Source: Paenibacillaceae bacterium
GTDB taxonomy: Bacteria > Bacillota > Bacilli > Paenibacillales > Paenibacillaceae
Direction of reading: 5' to 3'
DNA: 64,000 nt
Assembly (NCBI GenBank): GCA_004134985.1
Contig: REGQ01000022.1
Span: 41,738-105,737, forward strand
The number at the start of each line of letters is the position of its first letter. The first letter of the stretch is position 1. Under the pieces are notes generated by a model that saw nothing but the letters and a program-made list of their open reading frames with translations, did no database searches and was not told the DNA's origin. This document shows positions 53,514 through 62,475 of this stretch, piece by piece. Both the position numbers and the translations under genes were made by a program.

Positions 53514-54338
53514 TTACTCTTTTTTGACTTGTGTCCAAGAGCGGAAGCGACTCGGCGTCATGTCCGTATACCCAAGGAACAGCCTTGAGAAGTGGGAACG
53601 CTCCATGCCGAGCTCTGACGCAATCCGGGAGACGGTCCAATCGGTGGTGAGCAGCAGTTGCTTCGCCCGTTCCATTCTCAATTTGAGGAGATATTGGTGA
53701 GGCGTCTGACCGAATGTGGACTTGAAATACCGAAAGAAATATTTCGGGCTGTAGTTGAATTTGACCGCGATCTCCGGAATCGACAAAGGCTCGGTGGCAT
53801 GCTGCTCCATGTAGTGTAAAATATCGTGCCATCTCTGCAGGGCAGGAGGATTGACGGGCTCAGGCTTGCGCGGCTCCTGCTCCCAAATAAAGAGAAGAAG
53901 CTCGAAGATAGCCGCTTTGGTCGCAAGCGGTGCTAGATCATCGGTTCGCTGGAAGCCTTGAATAAGGCGATCGAACAGCGTCACTGCACGCGCCTGATCC
54001 TGCAAGCGGATATACAAAGGTGTATCGACGATTTGAAAGAGCGGAAGCTGTCCCACCAAGGCGTGAAAATGGCAAAACATCAAGCGAAATGGGGAGGGCT
54101 CGGTCGTCGAAAACGAGATTCGGGCGCCGACGGGCAACACATACAGATCGCCGGGCTGGGGATAGAACGTCGAATCCCGGATGCTCAGCATGCCTTCGCC
54201 CTCGCGGAAAAAATAAATGCAATTGTTCGCCGTCACATGGTTTCTGTGCCGCCAGTTCGCCGAGAGTTGAACATGGGCCGCAGCAGAAACTGTCACATGC
54301 AAACCTTCCAGGCTCTTCCTTAAAAGTGAAGCCGTCAT
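53514..54338 (-). CDS. AraC-family transcriptional regulator, divergent from the glycosidase
   Basis: 274 residues from ATG 54338, with CGGAGGG upstream. An N-terminal cupin-like sensing domain (NHVTANNCIYFFREGEGML, FYPQPGDLYVLPVG) and a C-terminal double helix-turn-helix (LSIPEIAVKFNYSPKYFFRYFKSTFGQTPHQYL, TVSRIASELGMERSHFSRLFLGYTDMTPSRFR). The divergent gene 141 bp away encodes a large glycosidase, the probable target. Confidence 0.93.
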   Translation of the reverse strand: MTASLLRKSLEGLHVTVSAAAHVQLSANWRHRNHVTANNCIYFFREGEGMLSIRDSTFYPQPGDLYVLPVGARISFSTTEPSPFRLMFCHFHALVGQLPLFQIVDTPLYIRLQDQARAVTLFDRLIQGFQRTDDLAPLATKAAIFELLLFIWEQEPRKPEPVNPPALQRWHDILHYMEQHATEPLSIPEIAVKFNYSPKYFFRYFKSTFGQTPHQYLLKLRMERAKQLLLTTDWTVSRIASELGMERSHFSRLFLGYTDMTPSRFRSWTQVKKE

Positions 54339-54479
54339 GTGATCCCTCCGTTCTATTATTACCTTATCACATAATAGGGGCGAAAAACAGGTTACTTTTC
54401 GGCACATATTGGTGAGCTATGAGGATCCCTGCCTAGAGCTAGGTTTGATATTATCAGGGGGAAATGACTAAGGAAAGGA

Positions 54480-57400
54480 ATGTGGACATACGTGGACAAG
54501 CCCAAACATACGGCAGCACCTGCGCTAGGTTTCCCAAGCCGCGATCCAGAACTTGATGTTTATCCGGGCTTCGTCTCGCCTCCCAAGGGCTACGGGGAAG
54601 TCGCCTTCTATTGGTGGGTGGGTGAACCGCTGACTAAAGAACGGCTGGAATGGCAACTTGCGCAGTTGAAGGACCATCACATAACCGCGCTGCAGATCAA
54701 TTACGCACATACCGACGAGGGCGGAGATTTATGGGGGGACACGATGACCAGCGATCCCCCTCTCTTCTCTGAAGCATGGTGGAAGCTGTTCGCCTGGTTT
54801 GCGGAAAAAGCCGGCACGTACGGCATCTCCGTCAGCTTGAGCGATTACACCTTATGCTCGCCAGGCCAGGGATGGTACACGGATGAGATCTTGAATAAAC
54901 GGCCGGATGTGGGCGGGCAGAATCTGTTCCACATGGAATGGCAAGCTACTGAAGGGTTAATCGAACTGGCGCTTCCTACCGGCACCCTCGCCGTTACCGC
55001 CTACCGATGGAGCGAAACGGGCGGGTCATACGGCGAGTGGAAGAACCTCTTCTCTCATATCGAAGGCCAGATGCTTCGCTGGACGAAGCCCGACGGCGAC
55101 TGGCGCATTGTCGCTGTCTATGCAGAGCGTAAGCGCCGCTCACTCGATCCGATGCACCCCGAAAGCGCTACTCTGGTGATCGAACATTTCTTTCAGCGGT
55201 TTGAAGACCGGCTGGCGGGCATGCCAAACGCCAAGCTCGGTTTCTTCTTTTCCGACGAGCTGGAGTTTGGCATCCGTGGACGGCTATGGAACGACTCATT
55301 CCGAAGCGAATTTATCCGGCGTAAGGGCTACGATCTGGTTCCAGAGCTTCCTTTGCTCTTCGTAGACATTGACCCCCGTGCCCCGAAAATCCGAATGGAT
55401 TACGGGGATGTGCTGGTCACACTATCCGAGGAGCATTATTTCGAGCCCGTCTATCTATGGCATGAGCAGCGGGGCATGATCTACGGCTGTGACCATGGCG
55501 GCCGCGGCAAGGATGTGACCGAGTTTGGCGATTACTTCCGTACACAGCGCTGGAATCAAGGGCCGGGCTGTGACCAGCCTTTCTTCGAGTGCGACCTGAT
55601 CAAGAACAAAGTGGCAAGCTCGATCGCCCATCTCTACGAGCGCCCAAGAACTTGGCTGGAGGGATTTCACAGCACGGGCTGGGGCACTAATACGTCCGAT
55701 CTGACGGACGCCATATTCCGTAATTTCGTTTCCGGGCATAATTTGCTTACACTTCATGGGCTCTATTACACCACCTACGGAGGTTGGTGGGAATGGGCGC
55801 CGCCTTGCAACCATTTCCGCATGCCGTATTGGCAACATATGGAGCCGCTTCTTGCCTGCACGGAACGACTCAGCTATCTACTAAGCCATGGCGTGCATGT
55901 ATGTGATGTCGCCATCTTGTACCCCGTGGAAGCGATGGAAGCCGGGATGGACGGTCATGATTCTGTCATGTCGGCATTCGGCATCGGCGAATATTTGTAC
56001 AAACGCGGCATTGATTTGGATTATATGGATTTCCAATCCGTGAACCGGGCGACCATCGTCAATCGAGAGCTGCGGGTGGCAGCCAAGGCTTACCGAGTAT
56101 TAGTGATCCCATCGATGCGTGCGCTTCGCTACTCTACCCTGCAGAAGGCGCTGCAATTCTACGAGGAGGGCGGGCTCGTGATCGCGCTGAATCTGCTGCC
56201 TGAAGCAAGTGATCGCTTCGGCGCGAACGATCCGGAGCTAGACGCTATCGTGCGCACCATGTTCGGCTGGACGGCCACGGAAGCCGGGCTCACAGCCGAG
56301 AAGCGGATCAATCCTAGCCCAACTGGGGGGCTTGCCATTACCGCTCGATCGTTCGAGGAAGCCGCAGAGGCGATCAACCTTGCCTTCCCACGCGATTTCT
56401 CCTGCGATATGGCGATTGACGACCAAACGTTTCCTTATGTGATGAATCGCCGATTAGGCAATCGCAATATTTACGCCATCTACAACGTACCTGCCGGAAC
56501 CGAATGCTTCTTCCGTAGCCATGGCGATATAGAGCTGTGGAGCCCTTGGGACGCATCGGTCACCTCCGTTGAAGCGGCAAAAATAACCCCGGACGGCACG
56601 TTCATCCAGATGCCGCTCGAGCGAACGGAGCTCCAGTTGATTGTGTTCACATCCGGGCCCAACCAATCCGATGAAAGCGGTTATACGAATCTGCAAGTAA
56701 ACGCAGCGGCCAGCCATACAACCGTTGAGCTCGAGGGCCCCTGGAGGTTCGACCTGCGCCCAACACTAGATAACCGATTCGGGGATTTCCGGCAGCCTCC
56801 CGAACCCATCTATCTAGGGGCTGAAGCCCGTCAATTCCGTCATGCCTTGGAGAGCTCGAAAACCTCCGAGCTCTGGAGTAGTCCTGCGTTTGACGACACT
56901 TCCTGGCCTAAGGTGACTTACGGGTACGGCACTTACTTCTGGAAGCTTGGGCCACTTCCGGAGGAAGCATGCACGGCGGAACTGGAGCGGCGACTCTTGT
57001 CTTTGGCAGGGGCTCCTGCGGGCCAGAGCATGGTAGCGGATGGATGCTCATATAGCTGGCAGCCTTATGATTTTTCCATGCGGTACGGGATGGAAGGCGA
57101 TCCTGGTCATCAGGGCTATCACGGACTCAAGGGTAAAATGAATGATGATTTCCTGGCTGTTGGAGTGAAAAGATTCAACCACTCCGATACGCTCTATGAC
57201 GCCGAAGAGGCCGGGAACGTATCGTACTTCTGGTCTTCCATCGAGTCGAAGGGAGAGGGTCAGGTTGCGCTTCGCCCAGGAATGAACACCGTGCTGCTTC
57301 GCTACGATCAACCGGGGAGAGGCCATGTGATGTTCGAACAGACGACTGCGGTTGGTTGGAAGCAACCACTGCCGCTGGCTATGTCTTGGTATTACAATCC

Positions 57401-58091
57401 TGAGGTCTTCTCTTATGACGCATTCCCTGTGGAAAGCAGGCCTAAAGCAGGATGGTACCGTTTCACGGCGCCTCCGGGCCTTGAAGCCATGAACATCTCT
57501 GCACATGGCTCGCTGCAAATTTGGGTAGATGGAGCCCCATGGCAGGTTGAAGTGACAGGCACCGGCGAGGAGGGCTCCACGGCATACCGAGTGTCGGCAC
57601 CAACACGGAAATCGGCTGTCAGCCATGTCGCCGTACGAATCGCTTACGACAGAACCAAATTTGGCGGTGCGGCGCTGCCCGAACCGATCAAGCTCCACTG
57701 CGGAGAAGGTGAAATGGAGCTTGGTGACTGGTCGGCCATCGACGGGCTAACCTGCTACTCAGGCGGGGCCTCCTACAGGAGGCAGTTTCAATGGTCGCAT
57801 GGCCTTTCTACGCAAGGCCGTAAGGTGACGCTGGAGCTTGGGAGCCTCTCGTCCTCTGCGGAGATTAGCGTCAACGGCCATGCGATACGTACCTTGGTCG
57901 CTCCTCCATGGACTGTCGACATTACGCCTTGGCTGAGGTCGGGCGATAATTCCATCGAGGTGCGGGTGTATAACACGCTTGCCAATCATTACGTAACCAT
58001 TCCATCCCGCTACCAAGGGGATTTAACTTCCGGCCTACTTGGCCCTGTGCGGCTTCGAATTCAAGAAGTCTACATGGAGACACCCAACTAA
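54480..58091 (+). CDS. Large GH106-like glycoside hydrolase (alpha-L-rhamnosidase-like)
   Basis: 1203 residues. The opening (PPKGYGEVAFYWWVGEPLTKERLEWQLAQLKDHHITALQINY) is the hallmark start of GH106-type rhamnosidases and related unnamed glycosidases. A TIM-barrel-like catalytic part extends to about residue 600 (FFFSDELEFGIRGRLW, GFHSTGWGTNTSDLTDAIFRNFVSGHNLLTLHGLYYT, VAILYPVEAM). The C-terminus is a GH2-type sugar-binding jelly roll (RRQFQWSHGLSTQGRKVTLELGS, VDITPWLRSGDNSIEVRVYNTLANHY). No signal peptide, so it acts in the cytosol on imported oligosaccharides. ATG 54480 follows AAGGAAAGGA. Substrate, probably rhamnosides, is inferred. It is monocistronic and followed by a long terminator. 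Confidence 0.87.
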   Translation: MWTYVDKPKHTAAPALGFPSRDPELDVYPGFVSPPKGYGEVAFYWWVGEPLTKERLEWQLAQLKDHHITALQINYAHTDEGGDLWGDTMTSDPPLFSEAWWKLFAWFAEKAGTYGISVSLSDYTLCSPGQGWYTDEILNKRPDVGGQNLFHMEWQATEGLIELALPTGTLAVTAYRWSETGGSYGEWKNLFSHIEGQMLRWTKPDGDWRIVAVYAERKRRSLDPMHPESATLVIEHFFQRFEDRLAGMPNAKLGFFFSDELEFGIRGRLWNDSFRSEFIRRKGYDLVPELPLLFVDIDPRAPKIRMDYGDVLVTLSEEHYFEPVYLWHEQRGMIYGCDHGGRGKDVTEFGDYFRTQRWNQGPGCDQPFFECDLIKNKVASSIAHLYERPRTWLEGFHSTGWGTNTSDLTDAIFRNFVSGHNLLTLHGLYYTTYGGWWEWAPPCNHFRMPYWQHMEPLLACTERLSYLLSHGVHVCDVAILYPVEAMEAGMDGHDSVMSAFGIGEYLYKRGIDLDYMDFQSVNRATIVNRELRVAAKAYRVLVIPSMRALRYSTLQKALQFYEEGGLVIALNLLPEASDRFGANDPELDAIVRTMFGWTATEAGLTAEKRINPSPTGGLAITARSFEEAAEAINLAFPRDFSCDMAIDDQTFPYVMNRRLGNRNIYAIYNVPAGTECFFRSHGDIELWSPWDASVTSVEAAKITPDGTFIQMPLERTELQLIVFTSGPNQSDESGYTNLQVNAAASHTTVELEGPWRFDLRPTLDNRFGDFRQPPEPIYLGAEARQFRHALESSKTSELWSSPAFDDTSWPKVTYGYGTYFWKLGPLPEEACTAELERRLLSLAGAPAGQSMVADGCSYSWQPYDFSMRYGMEGDPGHQGYHGLKGKMNDDFLAVGVKRFNHSDTLYDAEEAGNVSYFWSSIESKGEGQVALRPGMNTVLLRYDQPGRGHVMFEQTTAVGWKQPLPLAMSWYYNPEVFSYDAFPVESRPKAGWYRFTAPPGLEAMNISAHGSLQIWVDGAPWQVEVTGTGEEGSTAYRVSAPTRKSAVSHVAVRIAYDRTKFGGAALPEPIKLHCGEGEMELGDWSAIDGLTCYSGGASYRRQFQWSHGLSTQGRKVTLELGSLSSSAEISVNGHAIRTLVAPPWTVDITPWLRSGDNSIEVRVYNTLANHYVTIPSRYQGDLTSGLLGPVRLRIQEVYMETPN

Positions 58092-58152
58092 TCTGCGCCG
58101 CATTCGGTTTTTGATACAGCCCTAGCTTCTGGAATGCTTATTAAGTTTTCAT

Positions 58153-58217
58153 AGCCAAAGCACGTTTTTGTCAAGGCGCTTTTCCTTGACGGAAGCGGGC
58201 TTTGGCTACGTTTTTTT
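58153..58217 (+). terminator. Long rho-independent terminator after the glycosidase gene
   Basis: AGCCAAAGC pairs with GCTTTGGCT, and an inner GTCAAGG/CCTTGAC hairpin stacks inside. TACGTTTTTTT follows. Confidence 0.85.
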
Positions 58218-58330
58218 CAACCTGCAATCCAGTCAATAGATGATTGTTCAAATCGATGTATATTATACCATGTTCAACTTTAGTGAGCCGATATTACCAC
58301 CTATCGAGCTTACTCCTGCCTTTTCATTCG

Positions 58331-59416
58331 TTACCGCGGCAGGCGGACCTCAAACTGAGTAAAAACCAGGCTGCTCTCTGCCAAGATGGTGCCCTGATGC
58401 TGCTCCACAATATTTTTCGCAATAAACAGCCCAAGTCCTGTACTGCCTTCATGGTAGGTGCGCGCTTTGTCACCCGTATAGAACATATCGAATATGTGCG
58501 GCAGATCCTGGGGGGAGATGCAATCCCCGTAATTGACGATCCGGACGACGATTTCTTCGCCTTCAGGCTGGCAGTGAATATCGATAAATTCGCCTTCCCC
58601 GCCGTAATGTGCTGCGTTGCTCAGCAAATTTTCAAATACACGGGCCAGCAGTTCGCCATCGCCCCGCGCCGTTAACGACGGTGTTACATAAAGCCGTGTG
58701 GTCAGATTCTTCTTCTCCAGCACCGGATAAAGCTCTTCGTTTAATTGGAGCAGCAGCTCGCTAATATCCACCGGATTGCGTTCAACCTTAAGCTTGCCGT
58801 AGTTCATTCGGGTTACTTCGAACAACTCGTCGATTAGTCCTTCCAGACGCCGCGACTTCGTAAAGGCAATGGTCGTGTAATGCTTGACCTGCTCGGGAGA
58901 CAACTCATTATCCTTCAGAATAAAATCCAAATAACCGATAACCGAAGTTAGCGGTGTCCGGAGGTCATGTGCCAGGTTCAATACCAGCTGTTCCTTGCTG
59001 TTCTCGGCAAAATCCCCTCTCTCCATCGCTTGGCGCAGCTTCTCCCCGGCCAGATTAATGTCTCGGGCGATGTTGCCAAATTCGTCTGTGGACGGGATAT
59101 CGATCTTGGAGTCGAAATTGCCTGAGGCAAGCTGGTTAATTCCGCCTGATATATCACGAAAGTATGCTGCATACCGCTTTGTAAGCAGGAAAAAAAACCA
59201 GATCGCCAAAGGAATAAAGAAAATGAGAAAAAAATTAACATCCCCGACCTCCCGGATGAAAAAACGAACTTTGGTCAACGGATCTTCCACCCTGGTCGTA
59301 TAATAGTAAAGCTGGGCGATCTTGTAAATGACGAATGTAATCGCCGCGGCAAACAGCATGCTGAGTCCGAAGAGCAGAATCATTTTGGATCGGAAGGTTC
59401 GAAGTATTTTACCCAT
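58331..59416 (-). CDS. vanS: VanS-like sensor histidine kinase
   Basis: 361 residues from ATG 59416, overlapping the regulator stop by 8 bp. Two membrane helices flank a short extracytoplasmic loop of about 25 residues. The HAMP region is followed by HisKA with His150 in LNLAHDLRTPLTSVIGYLDFI, the typical VanS/PhoR-like box, and a HATPase ending GSTGLGLFIAKNIVEQHQG. Usually such kinases detect glycopeptides or lipid II damage. Together with VanR-, VanZ- and VanY-like genes upstream it forms a van-type accessory cluster. No vanHAX genes are in the window. Confidence 0.9.
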   Translation of the reverse strand: MGKILRTFRSKMILLFGLSMLFAAAITFVIYKIAQLYYYTTRVEDPLTKVRFFIREVGDVNFFLIFFIPLAIWFFFLLTKRYAAYFRDISGGINQLASGNFDSKIDIPSTDEFGNIARDINLAGEKLRQAMERGDFAENSKEQLVLNLAHDLRTPLTSVIGYLDFILKDNELSPEQVKHYTTIAFTKSRRLEGLIDELFEVTRMNYGKLKVERNPVDISELLLQLNEELYPVLEKKNLTTRLYVTPSLTARGDGELLARVFENLLSNAAHYGGEGEFIDIHCQPEGEEIVVRIVNYGDCISPQDLPHIFDMFYTGDKARTYHEGSTGLGLFIAKNIVEQHQGTILAESSLVFTQFEVRLPR

Positions 59417-60104
59417 GGAATGAATACCCAACTCCCCAAACGGTTTTGATCAGCTTGTTCTTGTTCACATCATCGCCCAGCTTCTTGCGCAGTGTACGAA
59501 TGTGCACCATCACGGTATTATTGCCTTCGTAATAGTTCTCCCCCCACACCTGCTGGAAAATATGATCCGAGCTGTACACCTTCTTCGGATGGCTGGCCAG
59601 TAAATGCAAAATATCAAATTCCTTGGGCGTCAGCTCCACCCGCTGGCCATTGACAATAACCGTGCGTTCCTCCGGATTGATGATGACGCCCCCTGCTTCG
59701 ACAACCGGCTTGCCTGACATGACCGGCTGGCTGAACTGCAACGAACGCCTCAGTTGGGCGTTCACGCGCGCGACCAATTCCATCGGGTTAAACGGCTTAG
59801 TCATATAGTCATCGGCTCCTTGCACGAGACCGGTAATTTTGTCGAGATCCGAGCTCTTGGCACTCAGAAAGATGATCGGGATATGATGCTTCTCTCGAAT
59901 TTGTCTGGTCACTTCGTAGCCATCCAGCTTGGGCATCATAATATCGAGAATGGCCAGATCAACCGGGTATTTCAATATGGCGTCTATGGCCTCGCGCCCA
60001 TCCAGCGCCTTAATACAACGGTAGCCTTCCTTATCCAGATGCAGCTCGACCAGGTCCGCAATTTCCGCATCGTCGTCCGCAATTAAAATCGTAATTGACT
60101 TCAT
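59409..60104 (-). CDS. vanR: VanR-like OmpR-family response regulator
   Basis: 231 residues, ATG 60104 after GGGAGTG. Receiver: ILIADDDAEIADLVE, phosphoacceptor Asp54 (LAILDIMMPKLDGYEVT), DDYMTKPFNPMELVAR. DNA-binding winged helix: VELTPKEFDILHLLASHPKKVYSSDHIFQQVWGE, ending IKTVWGVGYSF. The sequence closely resembles VanR proteins. It is cotranscribed with vanS and lies 63 bp after vanZ. Confidence 0.92.
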   Translation of the reverse strand: MKSITILIADDDAEIADLVELHLDKEGYRCIKALDGREAIDAILKYPVDLAILDIMMPKLDGYEVTRQIREKHHIPIIFLSAKSSDLDKITGLVQGADDYMTKPFNPMELVARVNAQLRRSLQFSQPVMSGKPVVEAGGVIINPEERTVIVNGQRVELTPKEFDILHLLASHPKKVYSSDHIFQQVWGENYYEGNNTVMVHIRTLRKKLGDDVNKNKLIKTVWGVGYSFHG

Positions 60105-60167
60105 AATCTTACACTCCCTGCTTGCATGAGGATAACTTTTATTGTATCAGATTTGCCCGGGAGCGCG

Positions 60168-60746
60168 TTATTCATTTTGTAGCCCGGCATGCGGGATACT
60201 TGCGGGACTCCTCTCAAGCACGTTATAGCGGGAGGTCTCCCGTTCGACGGGGTACATAAAGAGACTGAGCAGTTTGACACACACCGTATACAGGATAAAC
60301 CCTGTCAGACCGCCGCTCGTATTTAAAATAAGATCATCCACGTCAAAGGCACCCATGGAGAAAACCGCCTGTGAAACTTCCAGGGACAAGCTTAGGGCAA
60401 ATGATAACTTCAGTACTTCCATGCCGGTTATTCCTCTGCGCGATCCGAGTGATCCGAACAGTCCCAGCAGCACTCCAAACGGCATAAAGATAGCGATATT
60501 GCCAAACAAGTTAACTAATCCCCGGTCTGTCATGGCATGAAGTGTTCTTCTAATCTCGTGAAAAGGGATAAGATTCCCCTGCTGCATTCTCATGACGATA
60601 TGTCCCGGATCATGCCAGCTTATCTGAAACTGCTGAATCAAATAAGGGAGGTCGATGGCATGAAATTTGAACAGGATAACCTTAATTAACGTATAGATAT
60701 AAATGGCAAGAAGGAATCGCAGCATAATTATTCGTTGCCTGTTCAT
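60168..60746 (-). CDS. vanZ: VanZ-family membrane protein
   Basis: 192 residues with four to five membrane helices. The VanZ motif NLIPFHEIRRTL and NLFGNIAIFMPFGVLLG, together with SLSLEVSQAVFSMGAFDVDDLILNTSGGLTGF, are all present. VanZ proteins give low-level teicoplanin resistance by an unclear effect on the cell surface. ATG 60746 overlaps the vanY stop by 4 bp. Confidence 0.93.
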   Translation of the reverse strand: MNRQRIIMLRFLLAIYIYTLIKVILFKFHAIDLPYLIQQFQISWHDPGHIVMRMQQGNLIPFHEIRRTLHAMTDRGLVNLFGNIAIFMPFGVLLGLFGSLGSRRGITGMEVLKLSFALSLSLEVSQAVFSMGAFDVDDLILNTSGGLTGFILYTVCVKLLSLFMYPVERETSRYNVLERSPASIPHAGLQNE

Positions 60747-61654
60747 TGTTCTTCCTCCATCCCATCTGAAGCCCCGTCATCCCAAGTCGTCACAATTACC
60801 CCATCCGTATTATTCCCCGAAAGCTCATAACTGCCCTCTATTGGAATCTTAATACGTTGCCCTTTGGCAATCAGATAATAAGACACGGTATACATTTTGC
60901 CATCCCATTGGGCGGTGACATTCCTCTCCTCCTTCAGATAATCCAAGTATTCCTCCAGAACAAAATCATGCTCCTGCATAATGGCGCTATGCGGAAGTCC
61001 CACATATCGGAAATGCCAGGGTTCATATACAGCGCCTGTAATATCCGATTTGTCCTCAGGGTAACGCAATATAAATCCATGCTTCCATGCGTTATGCTTC
61101 AGCCACTCCCCCTCCGGCGCGTTCTTCATCAATCCGAGCGCAGAACCGATATCCAAAGACAAGCCAAGGTTATGCTCACTGTGGCCAGGGGCATTGGCAT
61201 AGCCTTCTCCCATCTCCTTATATAGCTCATCTTGCTTCTCGTTGTCTCTGTATCCGCTATTGATCAAAAAATGGCTGACGCCGTCTTCTTTGGCCGCTTC
61301 AATCATGCCGGTAAACTTCTGCAGCATATCGAGCGGCAGCTCAACATTGTTATCCAAAATGCCGAAGCCTTCCACCAAATCTTGGCGCTGGACCAGATTG
61401 ACGACATCAGGTATTCCTACATCCTTCGGAACAGCGTGCTGCCGGTTGATGAGCAGCAGATTGCCTTTGTATACCTCTTCCTGAGCAATGGTCAGCACAG
61501 GCCTCGTATCCTCCGGCTGCTGCTGCTGATCTTGTGTCTCCTCCTGCAGATCTACGAGATTATCTTCCACAGCTTCCGGCGGCGGCTGGTATGTAATCAG
61601 GCCATAACCGACCACAAACAAGGCGGCGGCTACCCCAAACATCAGTTTCTTCAT
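60743..61654 (-). CDS. vanY: VanY-type D-alanyl-D-alanine carboxypeptidase
   Basis: 303 residues. An N-terminal membrane anchor (about 5-21) and a Glu/Gln-rich linker precede a complete LAS-type zinc peptidase: SGYR (133-136), SEHNLGLSLD with ligands His161 and Asp168, and EPWHFRYVG with catalytic Glu211 and ligand His214. VanY removes the terminal D-Ala of peptidoglycan precursors and so reduces glycopeptide targets. A C-terminal tail of about 70 residues (VSYYLIAKGQRIKIPIEGSYELSG) follows the usual domain. ATG 61654 follows GGAGG. It is the first gene of the vanYZRS operon. Confidence 0.94.
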   Translation of the reverse strand: MKKLMFGVAAALFVVGYGLITYQPPPEAVEDNLVDLQEETQDQQQQPEDTRPVLTIAQEEVYKGNLLLINRQHAVPKDVGIPDVVNLVQRQDLVEGFGILDNNVELPLDMLQKFTGMIEAAKEDGVSHFLINSGYRDNEKQDELYKEMGEGYANAPGHSEHNLGLSLDIGSALGLMKNAPEGEWLKHNAWKHGFILRYPEDKSDITGAVYEPWHFRYVGLPHSAIMQEHDFVLEEYLDYLKEERNVTAQWDGKMYTVSYYLIAKGQRIKIPIEGSYELSGNNTDGVIVTTWDDGASDGMEEEQ

Positions 61655-61773
61655 CGATCAGTTTCCTCCTCTACTTCCTTCCTTAAGGATAGCGGGGAGT
61701 ATTTAAAAAGAAAGATGGGAAACATTAAATTTTTTTAAAACTTGGAGTTGGAGTGCAAGTACGGATATGTGCC

Positions 61774-62310
61774 TCAAACCCTGTAGCCGAATGCTTTGGC
61801 AAGGCGCGCCAATCCCCCCAGCACTAGTCTTTGCACAACAGTGGGCGGTCCCGATAGATAGCCGTCCATAGCTTCCCATGCCAGTCCGAGCCACAGCGGA
61901 TTGCGGGGAATTCCATGGCGATTCATCTTCCCTTCACATTCCAGCTTGTGGATGAGGGCAAACATGTGCCAATGCAGCCCAGGCGGTCGGATCTCATGAA
62001 TCATCACCAGCGGGTCGTCTCCTTCCTTCCAAAACTGGTGCACCTGTTTCGGAAAAACGGTCAGCTTGTCGCCCGGCCCGGCTATGATGTCCTCTCCGTC
62101 CACCCTGAAGCGGATTTGCCCTTCGATGACAGTGAAGCTTTCCTTAAGATCCGGATGCCAATGCGGTCCGTTGACTGCCCCTTGCCTGATGATGCGATGC
62201 TCGACAATCAGATATTCGCCATTTGCGTCCGTTCCCTGATCCAAGCAGGTGACGGTTTGTCCGTCTGGATACTGGAGCACACGTTTCGTGGGATTTTCAT
62301 CATTTTTCAC
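61774..62310 (-). CDS. Cupin-domain protein
   Basis: About 178 residues from GTG 62310, behind AAGGGG; GTG 62319 is the other option. Cupin motif 1 GPHWHPDLKESFTVIEGQIRF and motif 2 AGPGDKLTVFPKQVHQFW carry the usual His/Glu metal ligands. The C-terminal third (LEWAMDGYLSG-like helices, VVQRLVLGGLARLAKAF) is helical and hydrophobic. It is divergent from the ECF41-type sigma factor, which probably controls it. Confidence 0.88.
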   Translation of the reverse strand: MKNDENPTKRVLQYPDGQTVTCLDQGTDANGEYLIVEHRIIRQGAVNGPHWHPDLKESFTVIEGQIRFRVDGEDIIAGPGDKLTVFPKQVHQFWKEGDDPLVMIHEIRPPGLHWHMFALIHKLECEGKMNRHGIPRNPLWLGLAWEAMDGYLSGPPTVVQRLVLGGLARLAKAFGYRV

Positions 62311-62347
62311 AGCAAACACCCCTTATTTATTTGGTCTTCCCCATGAA

Positions 62348-62374
62348 GTCTCTTTTTGGCCTGAAAATGTGACA
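62348..62374 (-). promoter_or_regulatory. Possible ECF41-type promoter for the cupin gene
   Basis: On the minus strand TGTCACA (62374-62368) matches the -35 element reported for ECF41 sigma factors. The -10 position 16 bp downstream reads AGAC, two of four matches to CGTC. It lies about 40-65 bp before the cupin start. Confidence 0.4.
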
Positions 62375-62475
62375 TTCGATTGGCAAATTTTCTTCTTTTC
62401 TTTTCTGTGCCTGCCATTTGCGCTAAGATTGAGGTAGAATGCAATACCGATGAAGTCAGGGAAGGAGGAGGAAAA

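Noticed and set aside
58331..61654. Complete vancomycin resistance operon
   Set aside because: The essential vanH, D-Ala-D-Lac ligase and vanX genes are absent; only accessory and regulatory genes are present.
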